This document shows, in pieces, positions 1 through 9,030 of a stretch of 64,000 nt of DNA. Numbering within the stretch: the stretch's first letter is position 1; every line of letters begins with the position of its first letter. The notes below the pieces were generated by a model. That model did no database searches. It had not been told where the DNA came from and worked only from the letters and a program-made list of their open reading frames with translations. The DNA is from Prevotella sp. (GTDB lineage Bacteria > Bacteroidota > Bacteroidia > Bacteroidales > Bacteroidaceae): positions 1 through 64,000 of the forward strand of contig JAEEQB010000004.1 in assembly GCA_016285075.1 (NCBI GenBank), read 5' to 3'. Position numbers and translations under genes: made by a program.

Positions 1-31
1 GTTGAGCAAAAACGTATTTGTCCTGGAACAT
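1..31 (-). CDS. Transposase, N-terminal fragment running off the window
   Basis: Only ten residues are visible, MFQDKYVFAQ, starting at 31 on the minus strand and leaving the window. Bacteroidota transposases of the IS4 type with an N-terminal DUF4372 domain typically begin with a similar M..(G/D)KYVFAQL sequence, which is the basis for the call. A -7 promoter box lies 23 bases upstream. Nothing can be said about whether the transposase is intact. Confidence 0.5.
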   Translation of the reverse strand, partial: MFQDKYVFAQ

Positions 32-156
32 GGCAGTCAATTGTATTTGGCTGCAAAGTTACAAAATCAAGTCCGTTTCATTCTAAAAAACAGCTTAATA
101 GACTGAATTTCAATTATTTCAAAGAGCGATTAGTCCACTTTAACGGGACAGTAGTG
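1..156 (-). mobile_element. End of an IS4/DUF4372-like insertion sequence (partial)
   Basis: The stretch carries the 5' end of a transposase on the minus strand (start at 31), an upstream minus-strand -7 box TAACTTTG (54-61), and at about 137-156 a sequence with CACTTTAACGGGACAGTAGT that resembles the terminal repeats I associate with Bacteroidales IS4-type elements. The other end lies outside the window, so element identity and the exact boundary are inferred. It sits 34 bases beyond the last gene of the eight-gene operon, so it may have truncated or ended that locus. Confidence 0.5.
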
Positions 157-189
157 ATAAGAAATACTTTCTTCATCTCTTTCATTGTT

Positions 190-1050
190 TTAATTACCTT
201 GAAAAAACAAGGAAGCTTCATTGTAATAGGCTTTAGCCCTATTCCAAAGTGCATCTACATTCTTCTTAGAACCATACAGAGCAGATGCTTTGTTGTCGTA
301 TTCAGTAACAGCTGCATCAACTTGCGACACTAAAGTGTTTTCGTAGTATTCTTTAGAATAATAACGATACTGAGTTAATTTCTCTACCATAGATGATGCA
401 TAGTTATAATGAGACTCTGCGATACTTGGCTTTACATTGTTCAACGCGCGTACTAAGTCTGTACAATTAGACAGCCATGTATCATTAGCAAATTGGCGGG
501 CTTGACTAATAGTGCTTTGAGCATTTGCTACCCCAGAGAAGTGTGTGTGCTTACTGATTGCACGTGCTTGGTTGTAACGACTAATAATGTTCTCTACTTG
601 GGTAAGAGAGTCCTTGGTCGTTTGCTTTAAAGGCAATGATCCGTCTGCATGTTTTATCTTTTTTAGTTCCTTTATTGTCCAAAGCATATACTGATGGTCG
701 TTCTCGTACCAAGTATTCTGCTTAAACAACGCAAAAGAACGCTTCAAAAACAAGGGCGTATACCTCCCAAGCAGCATGTCTAAACCGTTATCCGCCTCCT
801 TCTTGGAAATTTTGTCTTCTTGGGCATAAATGTTGATTCGATTCCACGTTACAAACAGGATAGAATCTTCTTGCACTCCATTGTTGACCTTTCCAAAAGA
901 ATTATAACACTTCGACAAATCATTCATGTACTGATTCGTCTGGTGCGGAGCTTTTGGTGGCTCCACCTTTGTCTTGGCATATATCATTACACCGCCTATG
1001 GCCAGCGTAACAGCCAAAATTAGTATGACTATTTTAACAGCTACTTTCAT
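190..1050 (-). CDS. Single-pass membrane protein, last gene of the eight-gene operon
   Basis: A 286-residue protein of unknown family. Residues 5-25 form one hydrophobic helix directly after a short basic N terminus, so it is either an uncleaved signal anchor or a signal peptide without a lipobox. The remainder (about 35-286) is polar, rich in Tyr, Asn, Lys and Gln, and looks mostly helical with repeated short amphipathic stretches (for example around 150-260), suggesting a helical bundle outside the cytoplasm. The start is 13 bases after the stop of the preceding gene, so it is translated from the same message. It has no catalytic motif that I recognise. It may be a periplasmic or surface-facing accessory subunit of the membrane complex suggested by its neighbours. 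Confidence 0.75.
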   Translation of the reverse strand: MKVAVKIVILILAVTLAIGGVMIYAKTKVEPPKAPHQTNQYMNDLSKCYNSFGKVNNGVQEDSILFVTWNRINIYAQEDKISKKEADNGLDMLLGRYTPLFLKRSFALFKQNTWYENDHQYMLWTIKELKKIKHADGSLPLKQTTKDSLTQVENIISRYNQARAISKHTHFSGVANAQSTISQARQFANDTWLSNCTDLVRALNNVKPSIAESHYNYASSMVEKLTQYRYYSKEYYENTLVSQVDAAVTEYDNKASALYGSKKNVDALWNRAKAYYNEASLFFQGN

Positions 1051-1063
1051 AATCTTCTTTCAT

Positions 1064-2917
1064 TTAAAGCCTACCTCGTTTGTTTCCTGTATTTTCCGGC
1101 TGCCCATTTCCTTGCGGGTTGGCAGGTGCTGGGTCGGTCTTCTTTTTCCCTGTTATATTAATTCTTTGTTCTTTTGGCTTGTAATTTGCATCAACTGGGG
1201 CAACATAAGGAGAATGATCTTCTTTCAACCATTTTTTGTATTCTTCAATTTTAATTCCTTTATCATTAGGTCCGTTATATTTCCCGTCAAAATTTTCCTT
1301 ACCAACATGTGGGTTTCTCCCAGAAGCAATATAATTTTCCAATAAGGAAACTATCTCAGAGAAATTTGCTGAGTCGCTAAGTCCTGCCTCTTTTTTCTGT
1401 TTAAGGACATCAAGATTGAAATCGTTAAGGACATCAAACAAGCCTTTGGTCGCTTCAAAATTATCAAGGCTGTCTTTATGCCATGTTTCACTGGTCTCTA
1501 GGTATTCAATTGCCCTCTGCAAATCCGTTTTCTCCGTATTCTGTGAAACGGTAGCGTCACTTTTTTGAGGTAAAGTGTTTTCATTCTTCTCCAATGCACT
1601 ATATCCTGCATAGAGTAAAAGAACTAAAACACATGAAGCAAATCCATATGCCATATATTTTATTTTAGAAAGCCATCGGTCATCAACGAACAATCTGTTA
1701 ACATGCCCCTTGCCCTCTTGGATTCTATCACCATAGGTGGTATACCCTTTTATAGGAGATGAAGATATCTTCCGATGAGTTTCAACTGTTAATATGGCAT
1801 CGTTTTTCGTGTCTTTATCTCCATCATAAACGGGAATTGAAAACTCATAATGGTACATTCGTTTTACTAACATTATGGGTTGCTGCCTGTCTAATTGCAG
1901 GTGAAAGTTATACTTTTGCCAATCCGAATATCCTTTTGACTTAACAGTTATAGTTAACCCTTGTTGATAAGATGCTTCGGAAATCTCCATGAAATCTCCT
2001 TCCATCCACTGGAAGTTAATACTAACATCAAACTCCTTTAAGGGAATATTATTGTTGTCGGTTACAAAGAATATGTTTTTAGGAATAAGTACCTTAAAGT
2101 CTACAGGTCTTATCAAAGCATCATTGGGTAAATTCGGGCCTCCTTTTGCTATAAATGTCTTTTGGATAGTGGCATAATTTTTCTTCCGCCAAAATAGTGA
2201 CAAGGAGGTTCCATCGGGAACTTCTATGGATTTACTGAATGGAATGAACTGAGTTTGCGACTTGAAATAAGCCGTAAAACCATCTATGGGTTCTACGGAA
2301 TTAAATCTTAGAATCTTCTTAGGTTCAAATATGAGTTCTGTGTTTGAATTATGAAGAATTCTCTGTTTTTTGTCAATCAAAATAATACCTTTGTATTTCC
2401 CATATTCCTGTTGTGCAATATATGGCCCAAGTAATTCATTAAGTAAAAAATCCCCATTATAGTATCTTATACCATAAGGAGAGCCCTGCTTTGAAGTAAT
2501 AGTGCCAACAGCTGAAATTAGTACATCATCAGTTTCATATTCACGATTAAACAAATCTATCAATTGAGCCTCATTCGTTTTCTTCTCTTCTGAGATAGCC
2601 TGTTCGACATTTTTCAGAATATTTATTGTCTCTTCCGAAGAGATTCTCAAATTACTTGGCACATGAACCCATACTGCCGTGTTATCATTTGGTCTGCCGC
2701 TTCCTTCTGGACGTGCTTTAATAACACATAACAGGTAACCTAAAGTACCAAGAAACTTTAACAGATAAACGGTTTTCTCTGATGCGTCAAAATTTGACAA
2801 TTCTTTAATTGCAGAACGAGCATCTGTAGCATAATGCGCCCAAGAATCATTCTTGTTGATTGAGAATCCCTCAGATTCTCCACCATTTGTTATCTTTATT
2901 ACTAATCCTAGTTTCAT
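1064..2917 (-). CDS. Large single-pass membrane protein, GTPase-associated component candidate
   Basis: A 617-residue protein starting three bases after the small GTPase gene, which implies coupled translation. Residues 1-130 form a compact domain containing GYLLCVIKARPEG and a VWVHVPSNLRIS strand. This loosely recalls N-terminal domains of proteins that accompany GTPases in bacterial conflict systems (GAP1-like), but I cannot establish that by eye. A long middle part (about 130-400) looks beta-rich, with FNSVEPIDGFTAYF and many alternating strands. One transmembrane helix follows at about 425-445 (YGFASCVLVLLLYAGYS), then a charged tail of about 170 residues ending in a Pro/Asn/Gly-rich segment. 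The topology suggests a large cytosolic N-terminal part attached to the membrane near its C-terminal third. The function is unknown. Confidence 0.75.
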   Translation of the reverse strand: MKLGLVIKITNGGESEGFSINKNDSWAHYATDARSAIKELSNFDASEKTVYLLKFLGTLGYLLCVIKARPEGSGRPNDNTAVWVHVPSNLRISSEETINILKNVEQAISEEKKTNEAQLIDLFNREYETDDVLISAVGTITSKQGSPYGIRYYNGDFLLNELLGPYIAQQEYGKYKGIILIDKKQRILHNSNTELIFEPKKILRFNSVEPIDGFTAYFKSQTQFIPFSKSIEVPDGTSLSLFWRKKNYATIQKTFIAKGGPNLPNDALIRPVDFKVLIPKNIFFVTDNNNIPLKEFDVSINFQWMEGDFMEISEASYQQGLTITVKSKGYSDWQKYNFHLQLDRQQPIMLVKRMYHYEFSIPVYDGDKDTKNDAILTVETHRKISSSPIKGYTTYGDRIQEGKGHVNRLFVDDRWLSKIKYMAYGFASCVLVLLLYAGYSALEKNENTLPQKSDATVSQNTEKTDLQRAIEYLETSETWHKDSLDNFEATKGLFDVLNDFNLDVLKQKKEAGLSDSANFSEIVSLLENYIASGRNPHVGKENFDGKYNGPNDKGIKIEEYKKWLKEDHSPYVAPVDANYKPKEQRINITGKKKTDPAPANPQGNGQPENTGNKRGRL

Positions 2918-2920
2918 AAC

Positions 2921-4540
2921 TTATCCTCTAAAAATTGATTCAAACATTCCACGCCTGCCGCCTCGATAGCTTGCAGACCTTTGCAAAATTAAATTCACGA
3001 CATTCTCAGCTGGACGAGAATTGAAACGACAGTAGTTCTGGAAACAAACATCGCCCAAAGAGAATGCAAGTTTTTCAACTTTCCCCTTGTTAATTTCATT
3101 GTCTTTGCATATTTGCTCCAATCCATTATAAAATCCGAGATACTTTTCATTAATATAATTCGTAAACGTATCTCTTGTCGCATTCTTGGCTTTATCAGCC
3201 TTCGTAATCATGATATATATGGCATCTGTATCTTTACGGAAAATACCGGTATTCTTAATATATGATACAGCTCCCTCTAGATAAACCCTTTGGGGAAGCC
3301 CCTCATATAAACGGTTTTCTGCCCCATATTCAATTACGAAGATGTGCATTTTACGATTTGTTGACCTGTTGTCGATAAGTACCTTTGTCATCGTGTCTAA
3401 CATCACTTCGTCGGTTTCGGACATAGGGTCTCCAGCATTAGCCTTGAACATGCAACGCATAAGTTCACCGGCCATATCAATGCAAGTGATAGGATGTATT
3501 TTACTCTCATTGTCAACAAGATCAAATCCCATCTCATAGAAAGAGTCCACAGAAGTTCCTTCCATTAAGGTTCCAATCTCACCATTTTGGAACAGATTGA
3601 TGAGCTTCATCATATATCCATAACCTTGTGACTCTGTGTCAGGATCCATAGAGCGAGCTACACGGCCACTGGCAGCAACGCTTAAAATGGCTCCAAGTGC
3701 ACAACTCTTGCCAGATGACGGGATACCCCAAAAATACACTTCTGTTGACTGCTTATTAATTTTTTCTAGTTTTTCTGGGGTTGGAAAACTTTGAGCACTT
3801 TCTCCATTATACATTTTCTGGATGAATAATCTATCAATATTGATGCCCAACAAATCTGCTACAGAAATAGTACCCTTGTTAATTAAGCGTTTCACCACAC
3901 CTGCGTTTAAAAGATTATGGTCTTCTGCTATTTTTTTCAAAAATTCATCTTTTGTAATTTTCTGTTCACCCAAGAAACGTTCAATAACATCAATGATATT
4001 ATTGTCTTTTTGGGCAGGAGTTAAGCTTTGGTCAGTCTGGAATTGTCCAATTTGGCTGACTAGTGTTTCCACATCAACACCCATAATCTCATCAAGTAAT
4101 AAATTATTGATAAGATTATTTGCTTCACTAGCATGAATGCTTGTTGGAAATTCTCTCACGAATTGCCTCAAGGCATTAATGTCAGTCTTGTCGACTATAC
4201 TCCACGCTTCATCAGTCACAGATTTCCGAAGGTCATCCTGAACCTTTTGTTCTAATTGAGCTTTTAAAGCACGTGCTTGTGACCTAAACTGCCCATCAGG
4301 ATATGATGATAAGTATCTGTTGACGGCATCGACTGTTCGTTCTGTCTGTACTTTGTTCCATTCGTCAGAATCTCCACTTTCTAATTTGTGCTTGACTTCA
4401 CGTCTTTTAGCAGCAGAGAATTCACCATCAGTATCATCACATAGTTCTTTGAAAGTAACGATGCCCTCTTTTACATAAGTAACAAGCTGCTCGACAGAGT
4501 ACTGATCAATATTTTCTAATATATCTTCTTTTTTAGGCAT
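2921..4540 (-). CDS. Ras/TRAFAC-like GTPase with N-terminal adaptor module
   Basis: A 539-residue soluble protein. Residues 3-53 form a small helical module that also begins the next-upstream DUF805 protein (shared pattern Y(T/S).E, VK.G.VT..EL, RR.V). Residues 60-245 are helical, with TPR-like spacing. The GTPase domain follows: P-loop GIPSSGKS at 272-279, a switch II-like DMAGE at 355-359, and TKAD at 446-449, which stands in for the guanine-specific NKxD. This order is that of small Ras-like or TRAFAC GTPases, and the inserted loops resemble GTPases found in bacterial conflict operons. It probably acts as a nucleotide-dependent switch at the membrane with the DUF805 protein. Its start lies six bases after the stop of that gene. 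Assignment to the P-loop GTPases is solid. The specific family is not. Confidence 0.85.
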   Translation of the reverse strand: MPKKEDILENIDQYSVEQLVTYVKEGIVTFKELCDDTDGEFSAAKRREVKHKLESGDSDEWNKVQTERTVDAVNRYLSSYPDGQFRSQARALKAQLEQKVQDDLRKSVTDEAWSIVDKTDINALRQFVREFPTSIHASEANNLINNLLLDEIMGVDVETLVSQIGQFQTDQSLTPAQKDNNIIDVIERFLGEQKITKDEFLKKIAEDHNLLNAGVVKRLINKGTISVADLLGINIDRLFIQKMYNGESAQSFPTPEKLEKINKQSTEVYFWGIPSSGKSCALGAILSVAASGRVARSMDPDTESQGYGYMMKLINLFQNGEIGTLMEGTSVDSFYEMGFDLVDNESKIHPITCIDMAGELMRCMFKANAGDPMSETDEVMLDTMTKVLIDNRSTNRKMHIFVIEYGAENRLYEGLPQRVYLEGAVSYIKNTGIFRKDTDAIYIMITKADKAKNATRDTFTNYINEKYLGFYNGLEQICKDNEINKGKVEKLAFSLGDVCFQNYCRFNSRPAENVVNLILQRSASYRGGRRGMFESIFRG

Positions 4541-4546
4541 ATCTTT

Positions 4547-5227
4547 TTACTCTTTTGGGTTAGTTCCGTATTCATTTTCACCAGGTTCTCCATCTGCAAA
4601 AGCCATCCAGAGACCGTAAAATGGTATTAGTTGGTACCATCCAGAATTCCCACGATCGTGACATCGTTTAGAACCTTGTGCCCAAATAAACCAACATCCA
4701 GGTATTAATAGCAGGTACATAACACCTTCTGGCCATCGCGATGCACCGACTATCAAACCTATTATGAAAGAGTAAGCATACAATATGATTAGTGATAACC
4801 AATACTCCATCCGTCTTATGCGTCCACTAAAGAAATTAAATGGACGCTTAAACATTCCCCTGTTATCAACCACATCATCTAATTGTATTGTGCTATCATC
4901 ACTTTTAGGCACGTTTTCTTCAATGGTATCAATTGGCGACTCCACGCTGTCAATTTGTATGATGTCAGTTGACGGGAGTTCTAATTCTTCCGATGGTACA
5001 CTGATTTGATTGTCTTCATTTTTTTCAAGAGCCTGTTTGGTATTGCATGGCTCAGGTATAGGCCTGTCCAAAATCTCCCTGACTTGCCTTCTTAACAAAG
5101 GAGTAAATGCCCCTTCTGACTCTTTTGCAAGTTCATAAAGTGTTACAGTGCCATCCTTAACTGCTCCTGCAATTTCCTCTGGAGTATAGCTCCTTAGATT
5201 CTTTAGTAATTCTTTCTTTGCTACCAT
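4547..5227 (-). CDS. DUF805 membrane protein with adaptor module
   Basis: A 226-residue protein in three parts. Residues 4-54 are the same helical module found at the N terminus of the adjacent GTPase. Residues 55-118 are an acidic, low-complexity linker rich in Ser, Asp and Glu. Residues 120-226 are a DUF805 domain, recognisable from the GRIRRMEYW start, three or four hydrophobic helices, and the GSKRCHDRGNSGW signature followed by a Pro-rich turn. DUF805 proteins are small inner-membrane proteins of unknown biochemical role. Here the domain probably serves as the membrane anchor that recruits the GTPase through contact between the two copies of the shared module. That last step is inference from domain sharing and adjacency (six-base spacing). 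Confidence 0.85.
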   Translation of the reverse strand: MVAKKELLKNLRSYTPEEIAGAVKDGTVTLYELAKESEGAFTPLLRRQVREILDRPIPEPCNTKQALEKNEDNQISVPSEELELPSTDIIQIDSVESPIDTIEENVPKSDDSTIQLDDVVDNRGMFKRPFNFFSGRIRRMEYWLSLIILYAYSFIIGLIVGASRWPEGVMYLLLIPGCWFIWAQGSKRCHDRGNSGWYQLIPFYGLWMAFADGEPGENEYGTNPKE

Positions 5228-5251
5228 ATCTTATATTTTTAAATTCAACAA

Positions 5252-6328
5252 TTAGAATGTTCCACCATATATGTCATCGGATGCTTGATTCTGACTAAAA
5301 TCAGTATTGTCAAAACTGCTTTCTTCGACATCAATCTTTCTAACATGCTTCTTAACATTAACTGTTTTGTTTACTGGAATTAATGAATACAATCCAGTTG
5401 CTCGGGTATTCCTCTTTTGTAAGAAATAGGGGAAGAGAAGCATCAAAAACAAAATAATACCTGTTATTATCGTATACAGGTTAATCCCATTACTGTTAAC
5501 AAATAAATTCCGCAAATCGGTAAGTTCGGTATTCGCAGCCTTAAAAGATTCTCTGTTAGGGTCGAACGGGGCAACTGAATGAGTACTGTTTTTGGGCTCA
5601 TTACTTAACACGGGCACCGAAACTTCATACAGTTTCTGATTCCAACCTTCGATAGCGTCAGATATCATGTTAATATTACCGACTAAGAAAGCATTCCACA
5701 CACTTGCCCCTTGGTTCGCTTCGTCTATCCATTGTAATGCAGAGATTCTTAAGCTATCAGTGTTCTGCGACAACAACTGAAGTCTCAAGGTTGTAATATA
5801 ATTTTCCCTAACCATGTAATCATTGGCATCGGAAAAACCTGCCTTCAAGTATGCTGTTCTTGCGTTCTCCTTATTTGCAATAATACTAAATAAGAAATCT
5901 GAATAAGCCGTAATCCTGTCTTTCGAATACTGGTCATAGTTGACAAACATCTGTCTTGATTTCTCAATAGCAGAAGCGAACTTGGGCTCTATTTGGTCTC
6001 TTTCTGAAAAGACAGACCAAAAATGGTTATATGGTATCATTGCCCACAGGAACGCTATAGGGCAAAGGCAGATTAAGATTCGTTCTATAATGATTGAACG
6101 GTCAAACTTTTCGTCAGTTCCCTTATATATTTGTGCTCCGATGAAAGTCAGTATTAGCACAATGTCTATTACAAACACCTTAATAGCAGATGACTTGAAA
6201 TCACCGCCATTCGAATAGAAGTCTCCCATATAGGTGACATAGCTGATGAATATTAAGGCAACAAATGCTATAATATGTCCCCAGGAAAACTTAAGGGTTT
6301 CATTCCATGAATACTTATTATCGCTCAT
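5252..6328 (-). CDS. Four-helix membrane protein, operon component
   Basis: A 358-residue protein with predicted transmembrane helices at about 17-33, 49-66, 83-100 and 284-303. A hydrophilic, mostly helical domain of about 180 residues lies between helices three and four, probably on the periplasmic side, and an acidic C-terminal tail (305-358) ends in DDIYGGTF. I do not recognise the family. Its start lies five bases after the protease gene stop, and the next gene begins 24 bases later, so it belongs to the same transcript. The combination of a large extracytoplasmic loop and cytosolic tail would suit a sensor or a scaffold for the protease and GTPases. No catalytic motif is visible. Confidence 0.75.
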   Translation of the reverse strand: MSDNKYSWNETLKFSWGHIIAFVALIFISYVTYMGDFYSNGGDFKSSAIKVFVIDIVLILTFIGAQIYKGTDEKFDRSIIIERILICLCPIAFLWAMIPYNHFWSVFSERDQIEPKFASAIEKSRQMFVNYDQYSKDRITAYSDFLFSIIANKENARTAYLKAGFSDANDYMVRENYITTLRLQLLSQNTDSLRISALQWIDEANQGASVWNAFLVGNINMISDAIEGWNQKLYEVSVPVLSNEPKNSTHSVAPFDPNRESFKAANTELTDLRNLFVNSNGINLYTIITGIILFLMLLFPYFLQKRNTRATGLYSLIPVNKTVNVKKHVRKIDVEESSFDNTDFSQNQASDDIYGGTF

Positions 6329-6333
6329 TATTC

Positions 6334-9024
6334 TTATTTTTTAGGAAGTAACTTTTCTAATTCTTTTATTTTCTGCTGATATTCAGCGATTTGTCTTCTA
6401 ATTGCATCGTAATCTGTTTCGTCAGCATTTGGATTTGCTGGCCTTGGGGACTCGTCAACGACAATCTCTTTCGTATCAGGAATTCCGCCTGAATTGGAAT
6501 CGAAGTTTTCAATATCTGGCACAGGGCGCATCTGTCTTTCCCTACGCTGGAAGTCCTCGTTCTTGGTAGCCTCCAATGCTTTGTCTACAAGGACCATAGG
6601 AGGAATCCATCCGTACACGTCTGCACCTGTACTATAAAGCACATTGCGAGCCTGTTCCACTGTAAGGTCTTTCTTTAGGGACTTCATCAAGGCAATAGTT
6701 CCAGATACTATAGGTGCTGACATACTGGTGCCGTCACATGATTGGAAAGTGCTTGAAGGATAAGAGCTATAGATTCCCTTGCCTGGTGCTGATATGTCAG
6801 AACAAGGGCCATAATTGGTAAATACCGTAGGATATAACCTCTTATCGACAGCTGTAACCACAATAGAAGATTCATTCCTGTTTTCCGGTGGAATACTCGT
6901 AAGAATATCGTCATTTCCAGCAGCAAACACGAGAATACTCTTTTTCTTAGCTGCCAATTTACTTACTCTTGCCCATAGAGCTGCAACATTATGGAACTGT
7001 GTCTTCGCAATCTGGTCTTGTTGAGTGACGGGAAGCACATTAAGTCCTTTGAAGGAAGGCGCAATTGATATATTCACAACGTCAGCATCATGGTGGAGTG
7101 CATACATTACACCTGCAATCATTGCTGACAATGGGCATTTTCCGTTGTCAAACACTTGAATGGGCATCAGTTTGCAATTGGGTGCAACACCAGAGGCTCC
7201 TTTGCTGTAATAGTCAGCAGAACCTACTGCCAAACCTGCCGTGTGCGTTCCATGACCCTGACCAATACTCAAAGTGTTGTTCTGCGTAAACACATTATAT
7301 GCGTCTACTATTCGTCCATTGAACATTGGATGATCTGCTTGAATACCATCATCGACAATTGCTACCCTAATATCTGATAAGCCTTTGGTAATTGCCCATC
7401 CTTGTTTCAGATGTATAGCACTTAAATGCCATCCTGCATCTTCTATAGACGAACTGACATGACCATTCAACTCATAGACCTCTTCATCAAACACGATGAA
7501 CTTGTGATTAGGCAATTGGTTGTTAATTGTACGCCTAATTTGGTCTCTTTCGTTTTCTGGCACTTGGATAACAAGGAGTTTTACTTCTTTATCATATCCA
7601 ATAATTTCATATTCATCACCAGGATAGGTTTTCTTAAAATCACGCGCCAAAGACTCAATATCGCCATTCTCATCCTCCATGAATAGGAATAGGCGATCAC
7701 CCATGATGCTTGGAGCACCTGGCTGTTCCACAATATGAGGGTCTGTTCCGTCTTCACCCATAATGGGAGCAACAATCGTGTTATCATCGGGTAATGTGCC
7801 GTCATTTCCCGTTATGGGACGGACATGGCCATTGTCATCTATAACTCTTCCATCTGAACGTGTAATTGTATCCATTGGGGCTACGCCATTAACAGGTGCA
7901 TGATGGCCAGCACAACCAACACAACCTCTTAACAACCATGACAGCAGCCAACAAAGGAGTATTGCAAGTAGCAGCCATAAAAGCCACTTGAGGCAACCTT
8001 TACCTGCAAACAATCCTGTTAGCCATAGCCAACAACGACGATACCATGGGATATTCTCTTTATATTGAGCAACGAACCGCTTGTCTTCTTTTACAATGCA
8101 GTTATATGGAGACGGACTCCAACCTGTAAACTCGTAGTTTTTGCCTGCCCTTATTCGTGGAATTTCAGATGTTTCAATTTTAGATCCTGCGGGTTTACTA
8201 AAATATCCAACTCCATCTAATTTGCCATGTGCTCCGGCATCAAAAGCACAATCAAAGAACTCTGGTTCTTCTGGCTCAATGGGAGGAATAATGACAGGGG
8301 GGGCTTCTTCTGTTTTTTCCACCTTATCATAATTAGCTGAGAACACCGCATTTTCCTTAACAATATGTCCTATAGGATTGGGAGTCCATCCTGCGAAAGA
8401 CCATCCTTCATTTGCAATGACCTCAGGAATGTCGTCTTCTTTTAGTATGGCACCATCTACTCTCGTGAGTTGTTTATCTATTTTCAGGTTTAAAGTTCCA
8501 TGCTCTCCAACATCAAAAGTAATCTTATACTTCTTTTTTTCATCGTATTCATGGATAATAGATCCACTAACATTGTGTTTTGTGGTATCGGGTGTCATAC
8601 CCCATGCTACGAGATAAACTTTGTCGTCTGCACAGTATATTCTATTGTCATCAATATACCTGATTGCAGAGGCAAGTATTTGCAATGATTCACCATCTAA
8701 GTTTGCTGCAGCATTTCTATATTGCCGGATGGTATCATTTTTGATAGCCTCATACCGTGTCCTTTCGGATTCAGATAGTTCGGAAAGTTTGATTGGATAA
8801 TCTTTCCATTCATCTATATGCCAGCAGATTTGATCCTCATCATCAATATACTGTGGGACGGCAAGGAAATGTCTGTATTCTGGCGGCACTGCTGTTTTAA
8901 TTACACTATACACGCTGTCGTACCTCATATATAGGGGGTCCCGACCAATACCTTGAAAGTCGGTATAGTCTACAACATCCGTATAACAGAGTTTTCTTTT
9001 ACCAAAGAATGTATGTCCAGCCAT
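6334..9024 (-). CDS. Membrane-anchored subtilisin-like (S8) protease with Listeria-Bacteroides repeats
   Basis: An 896-residue multidomain serine protease. Residues 1-150 are an unassigned domain. Two Listeria-Bacteroides (Flg_new/InlB B-type) repeats occupy about 165-233 and 258-322, each with the FD.G.HG.L start and a GW(T/S)P(N/S)P strand. A strong transmembrane helix lies at about 345-368, followed by a Gly/Asp/Pro-rich linker. The S8 domain runs from about 535 to 820. Its triad is Asp558 (IVDDG), His591 (GHGTHTAG) and Ser767 (GTSMSAP), with the oxyanion residue Asn704 (AAGND), so it appears fully active. The segment 440-525 resembles a protease propeptide-like domain. No N-terminal signal peptide is seen. 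This is the only obvious effector-type enzyme in the operon, and its substrate is unknown. Confidence 0.9.
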   Translation of the reverse strand: MAGHTFFGKRKLCYTDVVDYTDFQGIGRDPLYMRYDSVYSVIKTAVPPEYRHFLAVPQYIDDEDQICWHIDEWKDYPIKLSELSESERTRYEAIKNDTIRQYRNAAANLDGESLQILASAIRYIDDNRIYCADDKVYLVAWGMTPDTTKHNVSGSIIHEYDEKKKYKITFDVGEHGTLNLKIDKQLTRVDGAILKEDDIPEVIANEGWSFAGWTPNPIGHIVKENAVFSANYDKVEKTEEAPPVIIPPIEPEEPEFFDCAFDAGAHGKLDGVGYFSKPAGSKIETSEIPRIRAGKNYEFTGWSPSPYNCIVKEDKRFVAQYKENIPWYRRCWLWLTGLFAGKGCLKWLLWLLLAILLCWLLSWLLRGCVGCAGHHAPVNGVAPMDTITRSDGRVIDDNGHVRPITGNDGTLPDDNTIVAPIMGEDGTDPHIVEQPGAPSIMGDRLFLFMEDENGDIESLARDFKKTYPGDEYEIIGYDKEVKLLVIQVPENERDQIRRTINNQLPNHKFIVFDEEVYELNGHVSSSIEDAGWHLSAIHLKQGWAITKGLSDIRVAIVDDGIQADHPMFNGRIVDAYNVFTQNNTLSIGQGHGTHTAGLAVGSADYYSKGASGVAPNCKLMPIQVFDNGKCPLSAMIAGVMYALHHDADVVNISIAPSFKGLNVLPVTQQDQIAKTQFHNVAALWARVSKLAAKKKSILVFAAGNDDILTSIPPENRNESSIVVTAVDKRLYPTVFTNYGPCSDISAPGKGIYSSYPSSTFQSCDGTSMSAPIVSGTIALMKSLKKDLTVEQARNVLYSTGADVYGWIPPMVLVDKALEATKNEDFQRRERQMRPVPDIENFDSNSGGIPDTKEIVVDESPRPANPNADETDYDAIRRQIAEYQQKIKELEKLLPKK

Positions 9025-9030
9025 ATCAAA

